NCBI GenBank assembly: GCA_029204225.1
Contig: CM055095.1
Span: 73,568,753-73,632,752, forward strand
Length of the DNA: 64,000 nt
DNA from: Diphasiastrum complanatum
Lineage: Eukaryota > Streptophyta > Lycopodiopsida > Lycopodiales > Lycopodiaceae
Reading direction: 5' to 3'
The notes under the pieces were generated by a model. That model made no database searches, had not been told where the DNA came from, and saw nothing but the letters and a program-made list of their open reading frames with translations. Made by a program: the position numbers and the translations under genes. This document shows, piece by piece, positions 23,626-37,200 of this stretch; position 1 is the stretch's first letter; each line of letters begins with the position of its first letter.

Positions 23626-23898
23626 TCCCCAATGCACACAATGTGCAAATGTATGGGGATATGCACTTTCCCCATACATGCATCTCCCTCCCCATCATTT
23701 TTAGTTAAGAAAGTGTGTATGCATGGGTGAGGAGAGGAGGATGCATGGGTGCACCCATACACATGCGCACCACATGCGCACAAATAGTTTTATATATATA
23801 GATATATACACTAGTTGCTTGTGCCCGTTGTTGATGGGCAATGGCGGACGTGCGTCGATGGCAGGCGTTGCGCACGCGTGCGCATGCCCTAATGGCTT
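23626..23898. other. Short spacer before simple repeats
   Basis: No family recognised. ATGCATGGG/CCCATACA-type words recur and make short inverted matches (about 23640-23765). Confidence 0.35.
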
Positions 23899-24059
23899 TG
23901 TGTGTGTGTGTGTGCGCGTGCGCGTGTGTGCGAGTGTATGTATGTGTGCGAGTGTGTATGTTGTGTGTGTGTGTGTGTATGTGTGTGTGCCGTGTGTGTG
24001 TGTGTGTGTGTGTGTGTTGTGGATTAGGATTAGGGTGGGTGTGTGTGTGTGTGTGTGTT
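23899..24059. repeat. (TG)n-rich microsatellite
   Basis: An imperfect TG/TGCG run about 160 bp long with a GGATTAGGATTAGGGTGGG interruption at about 24019-24037. Apparent His/Thr-rich or Cys/Val-rich frames across it are artefacts. Confidence 0.95.
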
Positions 24060-24120
24060 CGTTCATTTATCATGCAAGGTACACATGGATTTTGTTAGAA
24101 TCAAACAAACAATAGCGGCT

Positions 24121-24123
<3 letters not shown>

Positions 24124-24210
<87 letters not shown>
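24124..24210. repeat. (GA)n microsatellite
   Basis: A pure AG run of about 87 bp. The Arg-Glu frame across it is an artefact. Confidence 0.97.
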
Positions 24211-24214
<4 letters not shown>

Positions 24215-24383
24215 ATATTATTGAAACTCGTTGCTAAACCAATTACATGATGACATTCCCCCCCTCCCCAATCCTTTTATTAGAATTTTAAAAAACTGCT
24301 CATTGAAGGCACCCCCCTCCCCTTTTATTATAATTTTTAAAAACTACTAATTAAAATTTAGCTTGTTTGTTGTGATGAAAGGT

Positions 24384-24520
24384 GGATTTCGATATGGATG
24401 TAGAAGCATTCCAGAAAGTTGTGGATCTTCAGTTTTCTCAATTGGATGTAGACAGAGATGATATGATGTCCCGCGAGTAGAGCTACTGGCTGAATTCGAC
24501 AGGTTGACAAAGTGATGCCA
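24384..24520 (+). pseudogene. Possible decayed EF-hand exon
   Basis: One frame reads VDFDMDVEAFQKVVDLQFSQ then LDVDRDDMMSRE and a stop. A shifted frame then gives ELLAEFDRLTK. Joined across the shift this resembles an EF-hand helix-loop-helix (the usual loop being DVDGDGxxSxEEL) with two loop residues altered. No other exon of such a gene was found nearby. It could equally be a chance match. Confidence 0.3.
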
Positions 24521-27030
24521 GGAACTGGAATCCAACACCAAAGGAGCAATGTGCACACTAAAGAATTACTTGAGGTGTGGAACAACAACAAATCCTACCC
24601 AGGACCTTGGCAATCCTTTGATATTAGTGATATATTGACAAAGAGGATGAATAGAAGTGAATGAAATCGGTACTTAACTAAAAAAAAAATGAATAGAAGG
24701 ATTGGTAGCAAAAGCACATTTGACACTAAAGTAATTATGCCATCTACCAGTATAACTGATCTTCATAGTTGAGAATTAGCGATTGTAGAAGAATAAGGTC
24801 GTTCTTTCATAGATCAAGACCTTTTGCCTGATATTGACTATAATTGTACACCTTTTGTTTATAACTGAGACTCTCTCAGTCTTTGAGTAAGAAATGGTTG
24901 AAGACGTCTGTTAGCTCCAAGCGGGGCGGGTGTTAAGGGCTGAATTTGAAAATTAACATCACTACCAAGGTTCTTTTAGCAGGTATGCTCGTGAGCTTCA
25001 TATTGCATTAGACTATGTTATTCTAGTGAGGCCTCCTTATACAGGAGGAATCGAGATGATCGGCCATCGCAAGTAGTCTATGTTGGTTGGAGGATGATGA
25101 AATGCTAATCCATTGGTTTGAAAGCAACCGACATTCTATTAGCTCAGCTCAGGACCACTTTCAGATCAACTTAATTAAGAGATTTTTAAGAGCACACATG
25201 ATCTTTCATGTGATACATTAGCCTTCGTTTTATATATATAGATGTATATGAGGCTTGAGCTATGTTCTTGAGCTATGATCTTCGTTTTGTATGATCCCTA
25301 GGTTCTTCCTAGTGATAGATACTACAAAACGCGACACACTATGCTACAAATACTACAAAACGTGACAAATAGTAAGATATGATGTGTCAAACATGTGGGA
25401 GTACTGATGAAACTTCAATATTTTCATATATGAGACTATATTATTGTAAATTTTACATTCAATTTTTGGACTGTCTGCTCTTAAAAATCCTATATGATTA
25501 TAGAAACATGCCTATAAAAAAAAATTTGAATTTGGAAGTCTATAGAGATAGATACGTGCATCCAAACTTACCCATTTAAGTGCTGATAAAAATCACCAAA
25601 ACTGAAAGTATCATATTTGAGTTTATAGCACCATAATTTTAATAATATTTTTTTTGGTTTGTCTACAAATTAAGTCTTTTGAGAACACAATGAAGATTCA
25701 AGTCTAGTTCCACATACAATTGAAAGATTGAAATTTCAATCATTTGATGGCATCTTATGTCTCGTCAAGTGACATTAGTGTTGATTCACTTCTGATTTTT
25801 TTTAAGAACCTTGAGAGGATTCCTATTGATGTAGTATGATTTGTGTATATGAATCCGGTAGCTTGTTTCCGATGTCATTGGAGATTGATAACATGTAAGA
25901 CTGGTTTATGTTTGTTGATAGATTGAGAAGGTTCAGTTCATCCCGGAAAATAAACTATTAGAACCAAGTATTTGTGATCCTACTATTTGCATGCTGAGGA
26001 TTCAGTTTTGAAGACATTAATCCTCCGATATTACATGCCAAATTGCAGACCATTGATGGGAACTACTATTATATCTTTCTTTAATGATATGTTGTTGAAA
26101 CCAGAGAATTATTGAAGACAATCATCCTGTATGTGTGAATTACTATTCCCTGAAAAATTATTGACATTTCTACCTTCTCCTTAGCTTAAATTTGTAAGTG
26201 ATGGGAAGAAGAAATTGCTTTGAATGGTTGGAATAGGTAGTGCATGCATAAAACTGTAAGTAGTTGCAAGAGAGTGGTAACCCTGTTGTTTGAACCACAA
26301 AACAAGGAAATGAGCGTTCACGAGTTTTTGGAACCCAGAATAATTGCTAAAAGACCATTTCACAGCCTGAGCATGCCTGAGGGCGCTTTTCAGAGATCAA
26401 TTTGCATGTGTAACTGCAAACAGAAATTGACTAAGGTGCTATAAGTCTTGGCAAAATCTGTTATCCACATTGGACAGATTCTTGAAAGACAAAATTATAC
26501 TTGATCTGCAGCTGGTCTCTCTCTTCAATGGGCTCTTCAAGAGATGGTGAGAACGCGCCCTGCTGTTGTAGATCAGATTCACAAGCAATTTCGTAGTGTT
26601 CTTTCCAATTGGCCAGTGAATGCCACCTTCACTTTTGCTGTGGGCGCCTAATGCGTCCTGGCAAGAAGATAAAAGGGCGATATGGTCCAGCGATGACAGT
26701 CTTCGGGTTTCCAGTGTGGAACCAGTTCGATGATTCCCTGTAGCAACGATGAGGCAGCAGAGGATAGTTGTTTTCCTCCAGCGATAGCTATTCCCTCCTG
26801 CAGTGAGAAGAAGGGTTTGCATGTAGCAAAGCAGGTTGTTGCAGGGTTTGAAGGGGGCTGTTAAGGACATAAGAGGCCTTTGTGGGTGTATGTTTTTTGC
26901 CTTTTTGCATGGATTTTTTTGTTATGGTTGAATTGATGCATGGGGGAGATCAGCAATTGTGTGAATCGCATGGCTGTATGTATCGATGCTTACATTCCGG
27001 TCGACCGAAGGTCAATAAGGTTTTGACATT
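24521..27030. other. AT-rich decayed sequence, no gene recognised
   Basis: Scattered short frames only. A more GC-rich patch at about 26500-26870 with open frames on the minus strand matches nothing I know. Confidence 0.35.
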
Positions 27031-27095
27031 TAGTAACTTTTTAAGTTGATTTAAAAATGGATTCCTTAAATCAACTCGAAAAAATCAAGTTACTA
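27031..27095. repeat. Imperfect hairpin
   Basis: TAGTAACTT..AAGTTGATTTAA at 27031-27054 is mirrored by TTAAATCAACT..AAGTTACTA at 27066-27095. The right arm has a small bulge. It might be the centre of a small inverted-repeat element. Confidence 0.6.
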
Positions 27096-28469
27096 GCATC
27101 CAATTATATAAATTTCGGTTTCATGGTGCTCAATTGTCAAAGTTTTAATCTTGGAGTTGGGTATTGCTTCCAGTATATGGGTTAGAAGGAATTTTGGTTT
27201 TCCTTCTCTATTGATAATATACATGTGTAGGACTTTACCAACTTTGCATTTGGCTCTCGCTAAGAGTAACTTTTGGGAGTTACATGGCTTTTGGGTATTA
27301 CATCGACAATTACACATAAGCCCAGAACTAGAAGAACCTTGGTACAATAGTAATCTTGAAGTAAGTTCTAGTCGATAATCTACCTAAATCGACCTTGGTG
27401 ATGGAATTACTAGTTCTTAACCGGGAAATAGTTAACGGAATGGTACACGATTCGGGAAAATTTGTTTTCCTGGTACTGTGCTAGTTAGCAATTTAACTTT
27501 GGCGTATACTCCCTGGAAATCGAGTTAAATTGTATTTGAGAATTTTTTTACATAATCCATATATATATTTTCTTTTCAATCTTGAAAATGTCAATGGGTT
27601 TTTTTTGCATTCTCAATGATTTCGGTCATTAGAAATTGGCAAGCAAAAGCTTTTCACACTTCTTGTTAAAAGTGAAATTCAGTTGAACTAACGAAGCAAG
27701 TGTTGTTAATAAATGGAGGTACTTTATTTCACAAAATGGATTTTTGTTGAATACAATAATAGAAGTACCGGAATAAAATTTTTGTGGATTTTCCATTTAT
27801 GTACTTTCATTAGTTGGATTAAATTGTTAGACCTTAATGGAGTAATGCTAAAGCTAATGGAATGAAAGGGAAAACCGACTTTTTATTAGCGTTTGCTATA
27901 CAAGGAAATTTCCTGTACTTCAGCCGATGAAATTTTTTGAGGGACCAAAAATCCTAAGGGAAAAAGAAATGGACATCAGGGATAGTGAACGTGGTTGTAT
28001 TAAGTAATTTGGATTTTTGTGAATCCCTGTGAAAAAATTGCATAATACCGGTTGTTGAATTCGTTAAGTAGAATTCATAATGAAAATCTATAGGACCATG
28101 AATATGACCCTAATTTTGAATTAAAATTGTGATATGAGAAGTGAGAATGGACACATTGATCAAATGTGTACCGTTAGTACATGATAGAGCCTTATTCCTA
28201 GAGTTGGAACTCTCAGATGGTGGGAATCTTGGTACTAACCATAAGGGTTGTATAATGTGACGGTAAACCATGTCCTTGTTAAATCACAATTTCGTAAATG
28301 GATTATTGTTATCCATCAAGAACAAAAATTATGGGTTCTCCAATGCTTGGTGGAATAGATATGTGCCTATACGGTATGGGAAATCCAGATGGAATTTAAG
28401 ATATCTGGAATATCAGATAAGGTGGTTAAAGATCTTCTACAAGGAATGAAAGCTTTTGTACCAATTCTG
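27096..28469. other. AT-rich decayed sequence, no gene recognised
   Basis: No domain readable with confidence. It precedes a gypsy RT relic and may be its upstream part, decayed beyond recognition. Confidence 0.3.
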
Positions 28470-28790
28470 TTATAGATATTGGACATCTATTATTATAATA
28501 CTTTTGAATTCTTAATGGTTCCTTATAATAATGAATACATTTGTGTTATTTTAGTGAAATATGAACGATATTTCGCGTCCATACCTGGGTCAATGCCTAG
28601 TGGTATTCATAGATGATATTTTCATCTAAAAATTACTTAAAGTACATGAGAGAATTAAATAACTATAAGTATCTGTTGGAATTAGTAGAAAATCAGATCT
28701 TAGCACATGAGAGAATTAAATAACTAGAAGTATATGTTGGAATTAGTAGAAAATCAGATCCTATATTTGGATATAGCATAGCCAGATAAT
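28470..28790 (+). pseudogene. Highly decayed gypsy reverse transcriptase
   Basis: Pieces in different frames match the gypsy RT core: EFLMVPYNNE (like [11 protein letters not shown]), then ISRPYLGQCLVVFIDDIFI (RPYL..VVVFIDDILI) at about 28565-28628, then LLELVENQILA (VLELLRENQLYA). The last part is duplicated in a 61-bp tandem repeat, 28644-28704 and 28705-28760. Confidence 0.65.
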
Positions 28791-31178
28791 CTTTTTAATT
28801 TTCTGGTGAACAGATCTACTTTGGTCTGCGTGCGAATATCTGGTAACCTGAACCAAAAGTTGTTAACGGGAGAATCTCTACTTCAATATATAGAGAGTAG
28901 AATCATGTGCATGAACTCATGCAATCCCCATGCAATCCCACTAAGAATAAGTCACAGCTCCTATGCGATCCACATGCATACAACAATCACACGTACATGC
29001 ACTACTCCATATGTCTCAATGAGATTGTCTGGGTCCTCTCAAGGTCATTAGTCACAACTGGCCTTAACATGAAATTAAATCGAGGTGTAACTAATAATCT
29101 CGAATACCAGAGGGTCGGTCTACCATATTAGGACTATTCCATGTCTTTAGCTAAATATGGTCGTAACAGCAGAAGTGTCTAGTGAGGTGTCACAGTGCAC
29201 TACTAGTGGTGTATGGGCCTTGGAGAGTATGAGTATACCCATTGGGCTCTCACTAGTGTATGCACAATTTGATGATTGGTAGCTACATGCTGCTGGTGTA
29301 ATTCCTCTTTCCCTTGTGAGAGAATAATCCATAGCTTGGGGGCTAGATCCGTATGATCTAGGTTTGGTTGGGTTGGTTTGTCCACCATCCAATTCCCTTG
29401 TGTTGCTTTGTTGCGGCTTGCTTAGTATCGAATCCATGAGTTTAGGACTTTATAGTACTAGTCTCACATTTAAAGTCTTGACTTTCTATATTAATTGTTG
29501 ATTGATATACCTAGAAAAAGTGAAGTCCCAAAGTAGATTGAACTTCTCATGACCCCCAAATGATGTCAGCATGTACAGACTAGTCTAGAATGAACCAACC
29601 CCATGAACTGTGGCTATAACATGAATTTTATTGAAGTTCTTGAGAACAGATTATATCAACATTGCAAAATCCTTCTTGTTAGACCTATTATACAGCTACA
29701 TGAAAGTATCATGCTTAGAAAGCTTGATGCAGGGAGCTCAAATGAGAATCATACAAATGGAGGCAATCATCCAGATATAGTTAGGTCCAAGGAAGTATCC
29801 TGCACTTGCCTATGGGCAGATTCTCAATTCAAAATTAGGGGTGGAGCATCTTTTGCCTCAATTTGCAGTAGGAGTTTTCTACTAAGCAGGTCACAAAGTA
29901 TATAGCATTCTAAGTATATCTTAGCTTAAATGGGAAAAGCAGCAATTTGTATGCAAGTTATTAAGATAGATAACGGTGATATGATGCAAATAATACTTGA
30001 CAATGAAAAATGGAGAAGTGCAAGCCAATCGAAGCTAGATTGAAACAAGGGCACACAAACTTCTAAGCAGCACATGAAACTTCCCTCTAAACCCTTGGAG
30101 TCATGTGATGCCAGCACTTGCCTTGTTGATGGGTTTCAACCCAAGTCAGCAACAACACAAAAGGATTGGGGTTATCATAAGCTTGAGCCAACGAGCCAAC
30201 GAGCTTCACACCAAGTCTCAACTTCAAGAGTATCTAATTATCAATGACACCTTAATCTCTAATGTATGTTCCGACATTGAAAATGTTGGCCCTAGTAGTT
30301 TCAAGTTTGTTGTTCACCCGGAGGAAGAAGACGCTTGTTCATAATGAAAGTTGCGGGCTCATAAAATCAAGCAAGATGTAACATTCAACCTAAGGATTGC
30401 TTACTAATGCTAAATATCACACAGGTTTTTAAGTTTCTTATGTGCCACCCAGTCCTGAGTGACAATAAAGCTCCCTTCTTCACATAATCCTTTGTGCCTT
30501 TACTTGCACTTAAGTACTCCTAGCATCTTTATATTGTTCCATTCTGAATCTTGGTAGATTGTACTTGTGAGATTGATTCATTAATGAAAGAGAAGTTTCT
30601 AAGTTTAAGAACAGCATTGATGAAAGCAAATTAACAGTGCAACAAGATTTTGAGAATTGATCATTGCTCGATTGCACCACTGCACAATACTCAACCATGT
30701 TCATCATTGACTCTTCAGCCAGCTTTGAAAGGTTGACCAACAAGAAGCCAAAATCAAGCACCACATCCCATTCGTTCACTTTAGGAATGCGTTTGTTAAA
30801 GATTTTCTCTGTCCACGTTTATGCCAACACAGAACAACGATCCGTAATTGACTTCCACACTTCCAAAAAAAAATACCCATGGCATTGAACGCCCTCCTGT
30901 GCTTTGCACCAATTTAACTATTACAATGGCTAATCCATGTACTTATAGCTACCAAAATTTCTTATGCTTGAGAGATGCTGGCAACTTTCCAATTTCATTG
31001 CTGCATCACCTTGAGTAGCTCATATCAATTAAGCTAACACATGAATTTCAGCCTCTCAAAGAATCTGAGACTTTTCTCTTGTCAAAATCAATCATAACTA
31101 AGTGAGTTTATCACCAGCCACACCGCACCTTCAAAATTTGTGAAATAAAAAAATAGGGAAATTAGAAGGCAGAGCTAC
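28791..31178. other. Region downstream of SEC24, no gene recognised
   Basis: No coding family was recognised on either strand. The end next to 31178 should hold the SEC24 3-prime UTR (minus strand). No clear polyadenylation signal was chosen. Confidence 0.35.
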
Positions 31179-31285
31179 TTAGCTCATTTTATTCTGTATT
31201 TGCCGATGTACATGTACTAAAAACTCCACATACGATAAGCCTAATGAGGTTTTGTCTTCCACCAGAAAAGAGAGAAACAACAATT
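31179..31285 (-). CDS. SEC24: SEC24 last exon p with stop
   Basis: 107 bp; completes a Glu codon, then [20 protein letters not shown] and [14 protein letters not shown], then TAA. The final HRQIQxKM is the hallmark SEC24 C-terminus. Acceptor ATGCAG. Confidence 0.94.
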
Positions 31286-34200
31286 CTGCATGCACAAAGA
31301 GTAGATTAAAAAAGCTTGCTACCCTGAACATGCTTTACAGAATATTGCTGTCAACAACAAGGTCGAATCATTTTTTGTAACAGTAGACTTCACAAAATAG
31401 AAAATAGCAAGTCCTTAGAGTAGCTAGAATGCGATTTTAGCCCAAAGCTGAAAAGAAAAATCTCACCTAAAGGCTCTCCTCTTCTCAGCAGATGTAACCT
31501 GCACAATATTTACAACTTTAGGATAGCTTGACAAGGTGAAATTAATTAAGGAAGAAAGGAGATTTGCATGTATGATGTGTATATCTCCAAACCATAAACC
31601 AAAGTTACCGCAAGTAAGAGCACCGTTGGCGTCGAATCTCATTAATTGATTTATTGAGCTTTCTAGATGCTTCATTGTCATATTCTTGAAGTAAAAACTG
31701 CATATACCAAAGAAAATTTCAGATCACTAAGTATGTGAGCTTAAAAGCACTTACTGAAGCCACTGCATATTACACAAATAACTAAGATGGATATGCATGC
31801 AACTACTAAGGTATACGAGGACAAAAAACAATACCTGTCCAGGAACAACCTCATTTATTGAATGAACACCAAACAGTTCATGGAGCAACTCTGGTGTTGC
31901 TGAGTTTCCAGTGTACAGGAATGCATCCTCTCCAGCCTCGAGAAGGAATATCCCAGCCTGATCAAGATTTTCACTTGATAGAGGAAGCGCTGGAGGTAAA
32001 ATTTCCCCTCCCAGGTCCTGTTTTACAATCACAAGGATTCAACAAGCCACAAAGACAGCCAAGACAAAAAAAATGAGAAAGCTTCCCAAGGCCACATAGC
32101 AGTTATCATCGTCCTTGTATCCTGCTATTCAAATTCAGTCTTACTTCAGTATGCCATGCTGACAAAGGTTCAGATAATAGGACCTTGGATAAAAGATCAT
32201 GTATTGCAAATAATCGCGGATAAACAAGGGGTATCGCAAGAGAGGTCGAGAGTGATGCAACCCTTGTAAGCGAATATGATCTTTCATCAACACGAATATC
32301 AGTGCGAAGTCCAATGCTCTTTGTTAATGCTGCAATCAACCCGTTTAAGAGGCATTCCTTGTGAGAAATAAAGATTTCAATGAAAGATCCAAAAACAGTA
32401 CACAGTTATCAAATAAATTGAACACAGAACATAGACCAAAACTCTTAAATAAAAGATTTCTGCTTCTAGAAAAAAGCCCGCTGACTACTGTACCGATGAA
32501 ACAAAGAATACATGATACTACTGCACAAGTTCTTACGGAACTTCAATGATTGTCAAGCGGAGATCACATGATGAGCACACAGTTGGTGAAACCTCTATTA
32601 TTGCTTGTGATAAGTTGCAAACAAAAAGTTGCAATAATTTTGAAGGGAAAAAAAACTGTTCTTACAAAACACGTTCAGAGTCATGTCCAGGGAAAAGCCT
32701 GTCGCCTTTGCAGCAGTACCTTGTTACATTTTGATCTAAGTATAGGAACAATTTGGGTTCAATCGTCCCATCTTGGAAACACCAATACAGGCTTGAAAAA
32801 CAAAAAACAAAAGTCGTATAGGAATGGATAATACATTAGTGGGGATTGGATAGGGTTTCTCTCACAAAATTAGGCACGTACGTGACAAGCAGCGCAATAT
32901 CTTTGTCAGTAGTTAATGTCAAGTTGAAGTTGCAGGTTGAAGAGGCACAGATAACATACTCCAGCACTAATTTTTGTTGTGGATAGCCTCTTTGTTAATA
33001 TACAAATATTTTTCTGATGGATTTAGCAAACGTTCTACGAGTTTTACAGACTACACACTAATTGCAGAAAGGATAGCAGTTTAATGAGGGCTTGAGCATG
33101 AAAGAGTGTAACAGTGAACTTACCAAGGGTGTAGAGGGGTAAAAGCTTGAGACCTTCAGGTAGAATTAGCTGTCCAGAAGAGGAGGCAGTAGCACAGAAC
33201 TTCCGGTATGCATAGAGAATGTTCACACATTGATTAATGATCTGCTCCCTTATTTGCTGCAGTGGTGCAGCAGGGACAGCTTGTGCAGCTGTAGCTCCAG
33301 CCACAAAAAGACAATCAACGTTTTACAGCTTTGATAAAGATCTTAGATGCCCCCATATTTCACAACAAAAGTTATAAGACAAGCACAGTCATCAATTGAT
33401 CACTCAAATGTCTTGTAGCTTTTATATTTGGCAACTTTGAGGTGCTACAATAAAAGCTTCAAACATGGATCGTATTATTTCAACATACTGCTGAATAGCA
33501 ATACTAGTTCAATTCTTAGTGACGCATACTTGAGACCTTGATCACAACTCTCAGCCGTCAGCTCGCTGGTAAGAATATTGTCCACAATAGAAAGAAGAAA
33601 GGTTCTGCAAAGGAAAATTTAGGTAGTTGAGGTTTGATTAATGAACATTACCATGCTTCAACAGGTAGGTAATTTGTGCATCCAAATCTGCCCCTCGGAA
33701 AAGGTTACTCAGAACACTTGTACAAGGCATTGCCAAGGTACTGATTCTTATGCGCCTTTCTCCACTCATTGTTGTATAAAGTAATGCACACTACACAAGT
33801 GGACAGCACAGCAGATCATCAAAATCCTGATAATGGCTGTATGCAAATAGTTGCCAGGTTCTTGGAAAAGTCTTACAAGCAAGTGCTTAGTGCACGCAAT
33901 TATACCTGAAAACAACACAGTGATCCATCTTGAAACTTATCATCATGCTTGAAAGTAACCATAATGGTCTTATCACAGTCAATCTGCATATGAGTCAAAC
34001 AGAACATGTCTTAGCAGTGGCTTGCCAATGGGTTCTGCAGTCTTATCTAAATAGATCCACCTTGCACAAATAAATGATCTCAATCAACAATGACAGTACG
34101 GTCAATGATGATATGACAGTATTATATTTGAGTGACATAAAAACGACCTAGGCCTAGCTATACAGCACCTAATTTTGTCAAAATCAAGAAAGTTATCAGT

Positions 34201-37200
34201 GTTCAAAGTTTGGCTATTTTCCTAAACTTTTTTAATAAACACTGAAGCATGCATGTATGTGTGTATGAAATCTTCTGTGGGGGCTTGAAATCAGTGATAA
34301 TGTGCTTCTGGAGTCTTGCATGAGTGGTCTACAGTGGTTTCGAGTGGTTATGGGCTTTTCATGGTACTGGTACTTATTCTATGATGGAAAATATTTTTTA
34401 AAAATTTTGTACTGTAGATAATCGAAAACTCAATGAACTGATAAAAGAAATTCAATCTATAAATTTCTAGTGCAGTGTGACAGTATCTGTTGTAAGTCAG
34501 ATTCATTACTAATCGTGAAAGAACTGACTGAAATAACTGTAGTTCAATTTCTTTCCAAAACAAGCTATTTATATATTTTGGTTGAAAGTCGATTTTGTGA
34601 GATATTGTGTAAGATGAGGCATAGAACCCACGGTTCCCAGCCGTGGGTTCTGGGAACCGTGGAAGGAACCATACCACGGTTCCTTGAACCGTGGTACGGT
34701 TCATGTAAAAAAATAAATAATTAATTGATTAATTAATTTTCCTAAATTTCCCCCCAAAACCCCTCAAAGCTAGTTTTTGTCCCTCTCTCTCTCTCTGTCT
34801 CCCTCTCTCTTATCAATTTGGGAGATTAAATCATTTGAAGTAAATAATCTAAGTAGGGAGAATCTGGTTTTTCTAAAAAAAAATTGGCATTTTTTTAGCA
34901 TTTTTTTGGGCTATTTTTGGGGGCTGGGACAAAAAACAAACAAATTAATTAATTAATTAATTATTCAGTGCGGTTCACCACAGTTCTGGGCAAAATTTTT
35001 AAAGAGCCGTACGGTTCACTGTACGGTTCTCAGAACCATGGTGAACCGTTAACGGTTCATTGATTCTATGGATGAAGGCTTAGTATTTGCATGTTGGAGA
35101 TTGCATGTTTGTCCAACACAGGTTGATATACTTGAGACCTGTATGATCGATTGGCATTTCGATTTGTTTCAATTTACTAGATTACGAACTATACTATTTG
35201 AAAAAGCGTTGTGGGAAAGTCGTAAATTGTAAAATTCCATTGTTTCTTGGGAAATGATAATATAATTGGATTAGTTATTGGATTCTTAGGAAATTAGTTG
35301 ACTATAGTTATTATGATTTTACTGAGAAAATTTCGGATTTCGGCCATTTCTAAAGTCACAGATGTTAATCACTAGATTGATATGGTAAGAATACCTTTCA
35401 ATTGGAATTTCAACAACTTTTCTAGTATAAGTAGTCGATATGACGGGAATAGTAAAATATTCCTTTGTGGAATTACTCCAGTGTGGCATGGTGACTGGTA
35501 TCCGAGCTATCAATAAATAAAATCTGGCACTTAATTGGTTAAATGGAAATAATTTACGAAGTTAATGTGTTACCGGAACTGGTTGAATTGAGTTAGCTAG
35601 CTATCGGAGTTAGTAATTTGGTTATGGAACTATATTATGCAATAGGATTATTGGTAATCCCTAGAAAACTTGCATATTACCAGCTACTGAGCCATTCCAT
35701 ACAAGAATCTTTATGCTATGATTTATTCAAGGGAATTCGTACGGCATTTTTTTATGAGAATCCTTAACAACTAAGAGTAACTATAGATTCTGAAGATAAT
35801 GGCAATTGCAAGAGATGGACTCTTGATATATGGATCATAGTTAGAATCAATTGGTACAAAAAAGATTTATTCCTAAAATTGGCCACTCAGTTCACCAGGA
35901 TGAAATTGGTTGCTCATTATTTACAAAATCCAAAAAACCTTAAAATTATTTCTCACTTATTTAAACATTTGCTTCTTAGGATACGAAACATCGGGATGAT
36001 TCATATGATTTCTTCCAATATGGAGATATTCTCCTGAAGGACTGATTATCATCATGTGAATTACTACTTATCTAAATATGTGAATAAGGCTTGGAATTTT
36101 TGACAAATTTCCAAGGTATTTAAATTTTCTAAACCCAGTTTTTATCTCTATTACATAGGTGGATTCCTGGTGGATGTAATTACTGTTTCTCAAGTTAAAA
36201 TAGCACATGATCAAAGGAAACATCCTGGCTGTAATAGAGTTGGACCTTTGTGAAAAACATCTATTATTAACTTTTTATGATTTTTAGATATTTTTGTAAG
36301 GTCCCCTCAAGTAATTGCTATAGAAAATCTCTTTGAAAGGGAAAGAGGGGGGGTTGGGGGGGTGAAGTGATAGAGCTGATTCTATCATCAGATCCATCAG
36401 TTGCATAATTTTCGACAAAAAGCCAGAATATGTATGAAACTGTGATTATCTGAAAGCATTTTCTGACAAATCCAGAGTAAGCTACAGAAATGGAACTATT
36501 TGAGATTCTCTAGGATTGTGAGGAACATATTGGAACTAGAGGAGGTTTGGAAATTGAATTACTATTTATATGCCTAGGTAGTTCAAGAAAAGATGGAACT
36601 TAAGTTGCGCTGATCAGTTTTTAGCCAATCACAGATTTGTTGTGAATGGGATCAAGGTAGAATATGTTTGATGATGATCTTAGATGCCTAGATCTCTATA
36701 TGAGTCAACCAAATCTTAGTAGGTGTACTAGGATCTGTGTAGATTTTGTTAAAGAAAAAAATTAGAAGTAAAATGGTTTGGAAAACTCGTGAGAGTGGAC
36801 ATGGTTCTTCATCTCAGAGATTTCCCAAATAGGTTATTTACTCTTGATAAATAAGAGTCTTGTTGAGATAACTGAGGCAAAATTTGAATGTGTTTGTGTG
36901 AAATTGAGTGTGTGAATTTTGAAATTATGTTGAAACTTGAGACATAGACACTTGAGATTAGATTCGAAAAGGTCCACGAAACATCTCTTCTCTCTCTCTC
37001 TCTCTCGCAAAATCGGTCTAAAAGGCCCAAATTGGGCTTCTGCCTGATTTGGGCCTTCTTTTCCAAGTCGGCCGATTTGAATAGGTTGCCGATTCGAATC
37101 GGACCGATTCGAATTGCGCTTCATTGTTCGAATCGCCAATTGATGCAGCATTTCCAGTGACTTCCCTGTGAAAGAGAATTTGGGACTATTCTCATGTTTC

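Noticed and set aside
24019-24037. GGATTAGGATTAGGG resembling a telomere repeat
   Set aside because: Only two imperfect units inside a (TG)n tract; not enough for an interstitial telomere array.
23701-24237. His/Thr-rich, Cys/Val-rich and Arg/Glu-rich frames on both strands
   Set aside because: They are translations of (TG)n and (GA)n microsatellites.
26439-26870. 143-residue minus-strand frame
   Set aside because: Composition driven by a locally GC-richer patch; no motif recognised.
30105-30344. 79-residue plus-strand frame (MMPALALLMGF...)
   Set aside because: No family recognised and no splice partners seen; left as unassigned.
31463-31681. 72-residue minus-strand frame
   Set aside because: It spans SEC24 exons n and o and the intron between them in the wrong frame.
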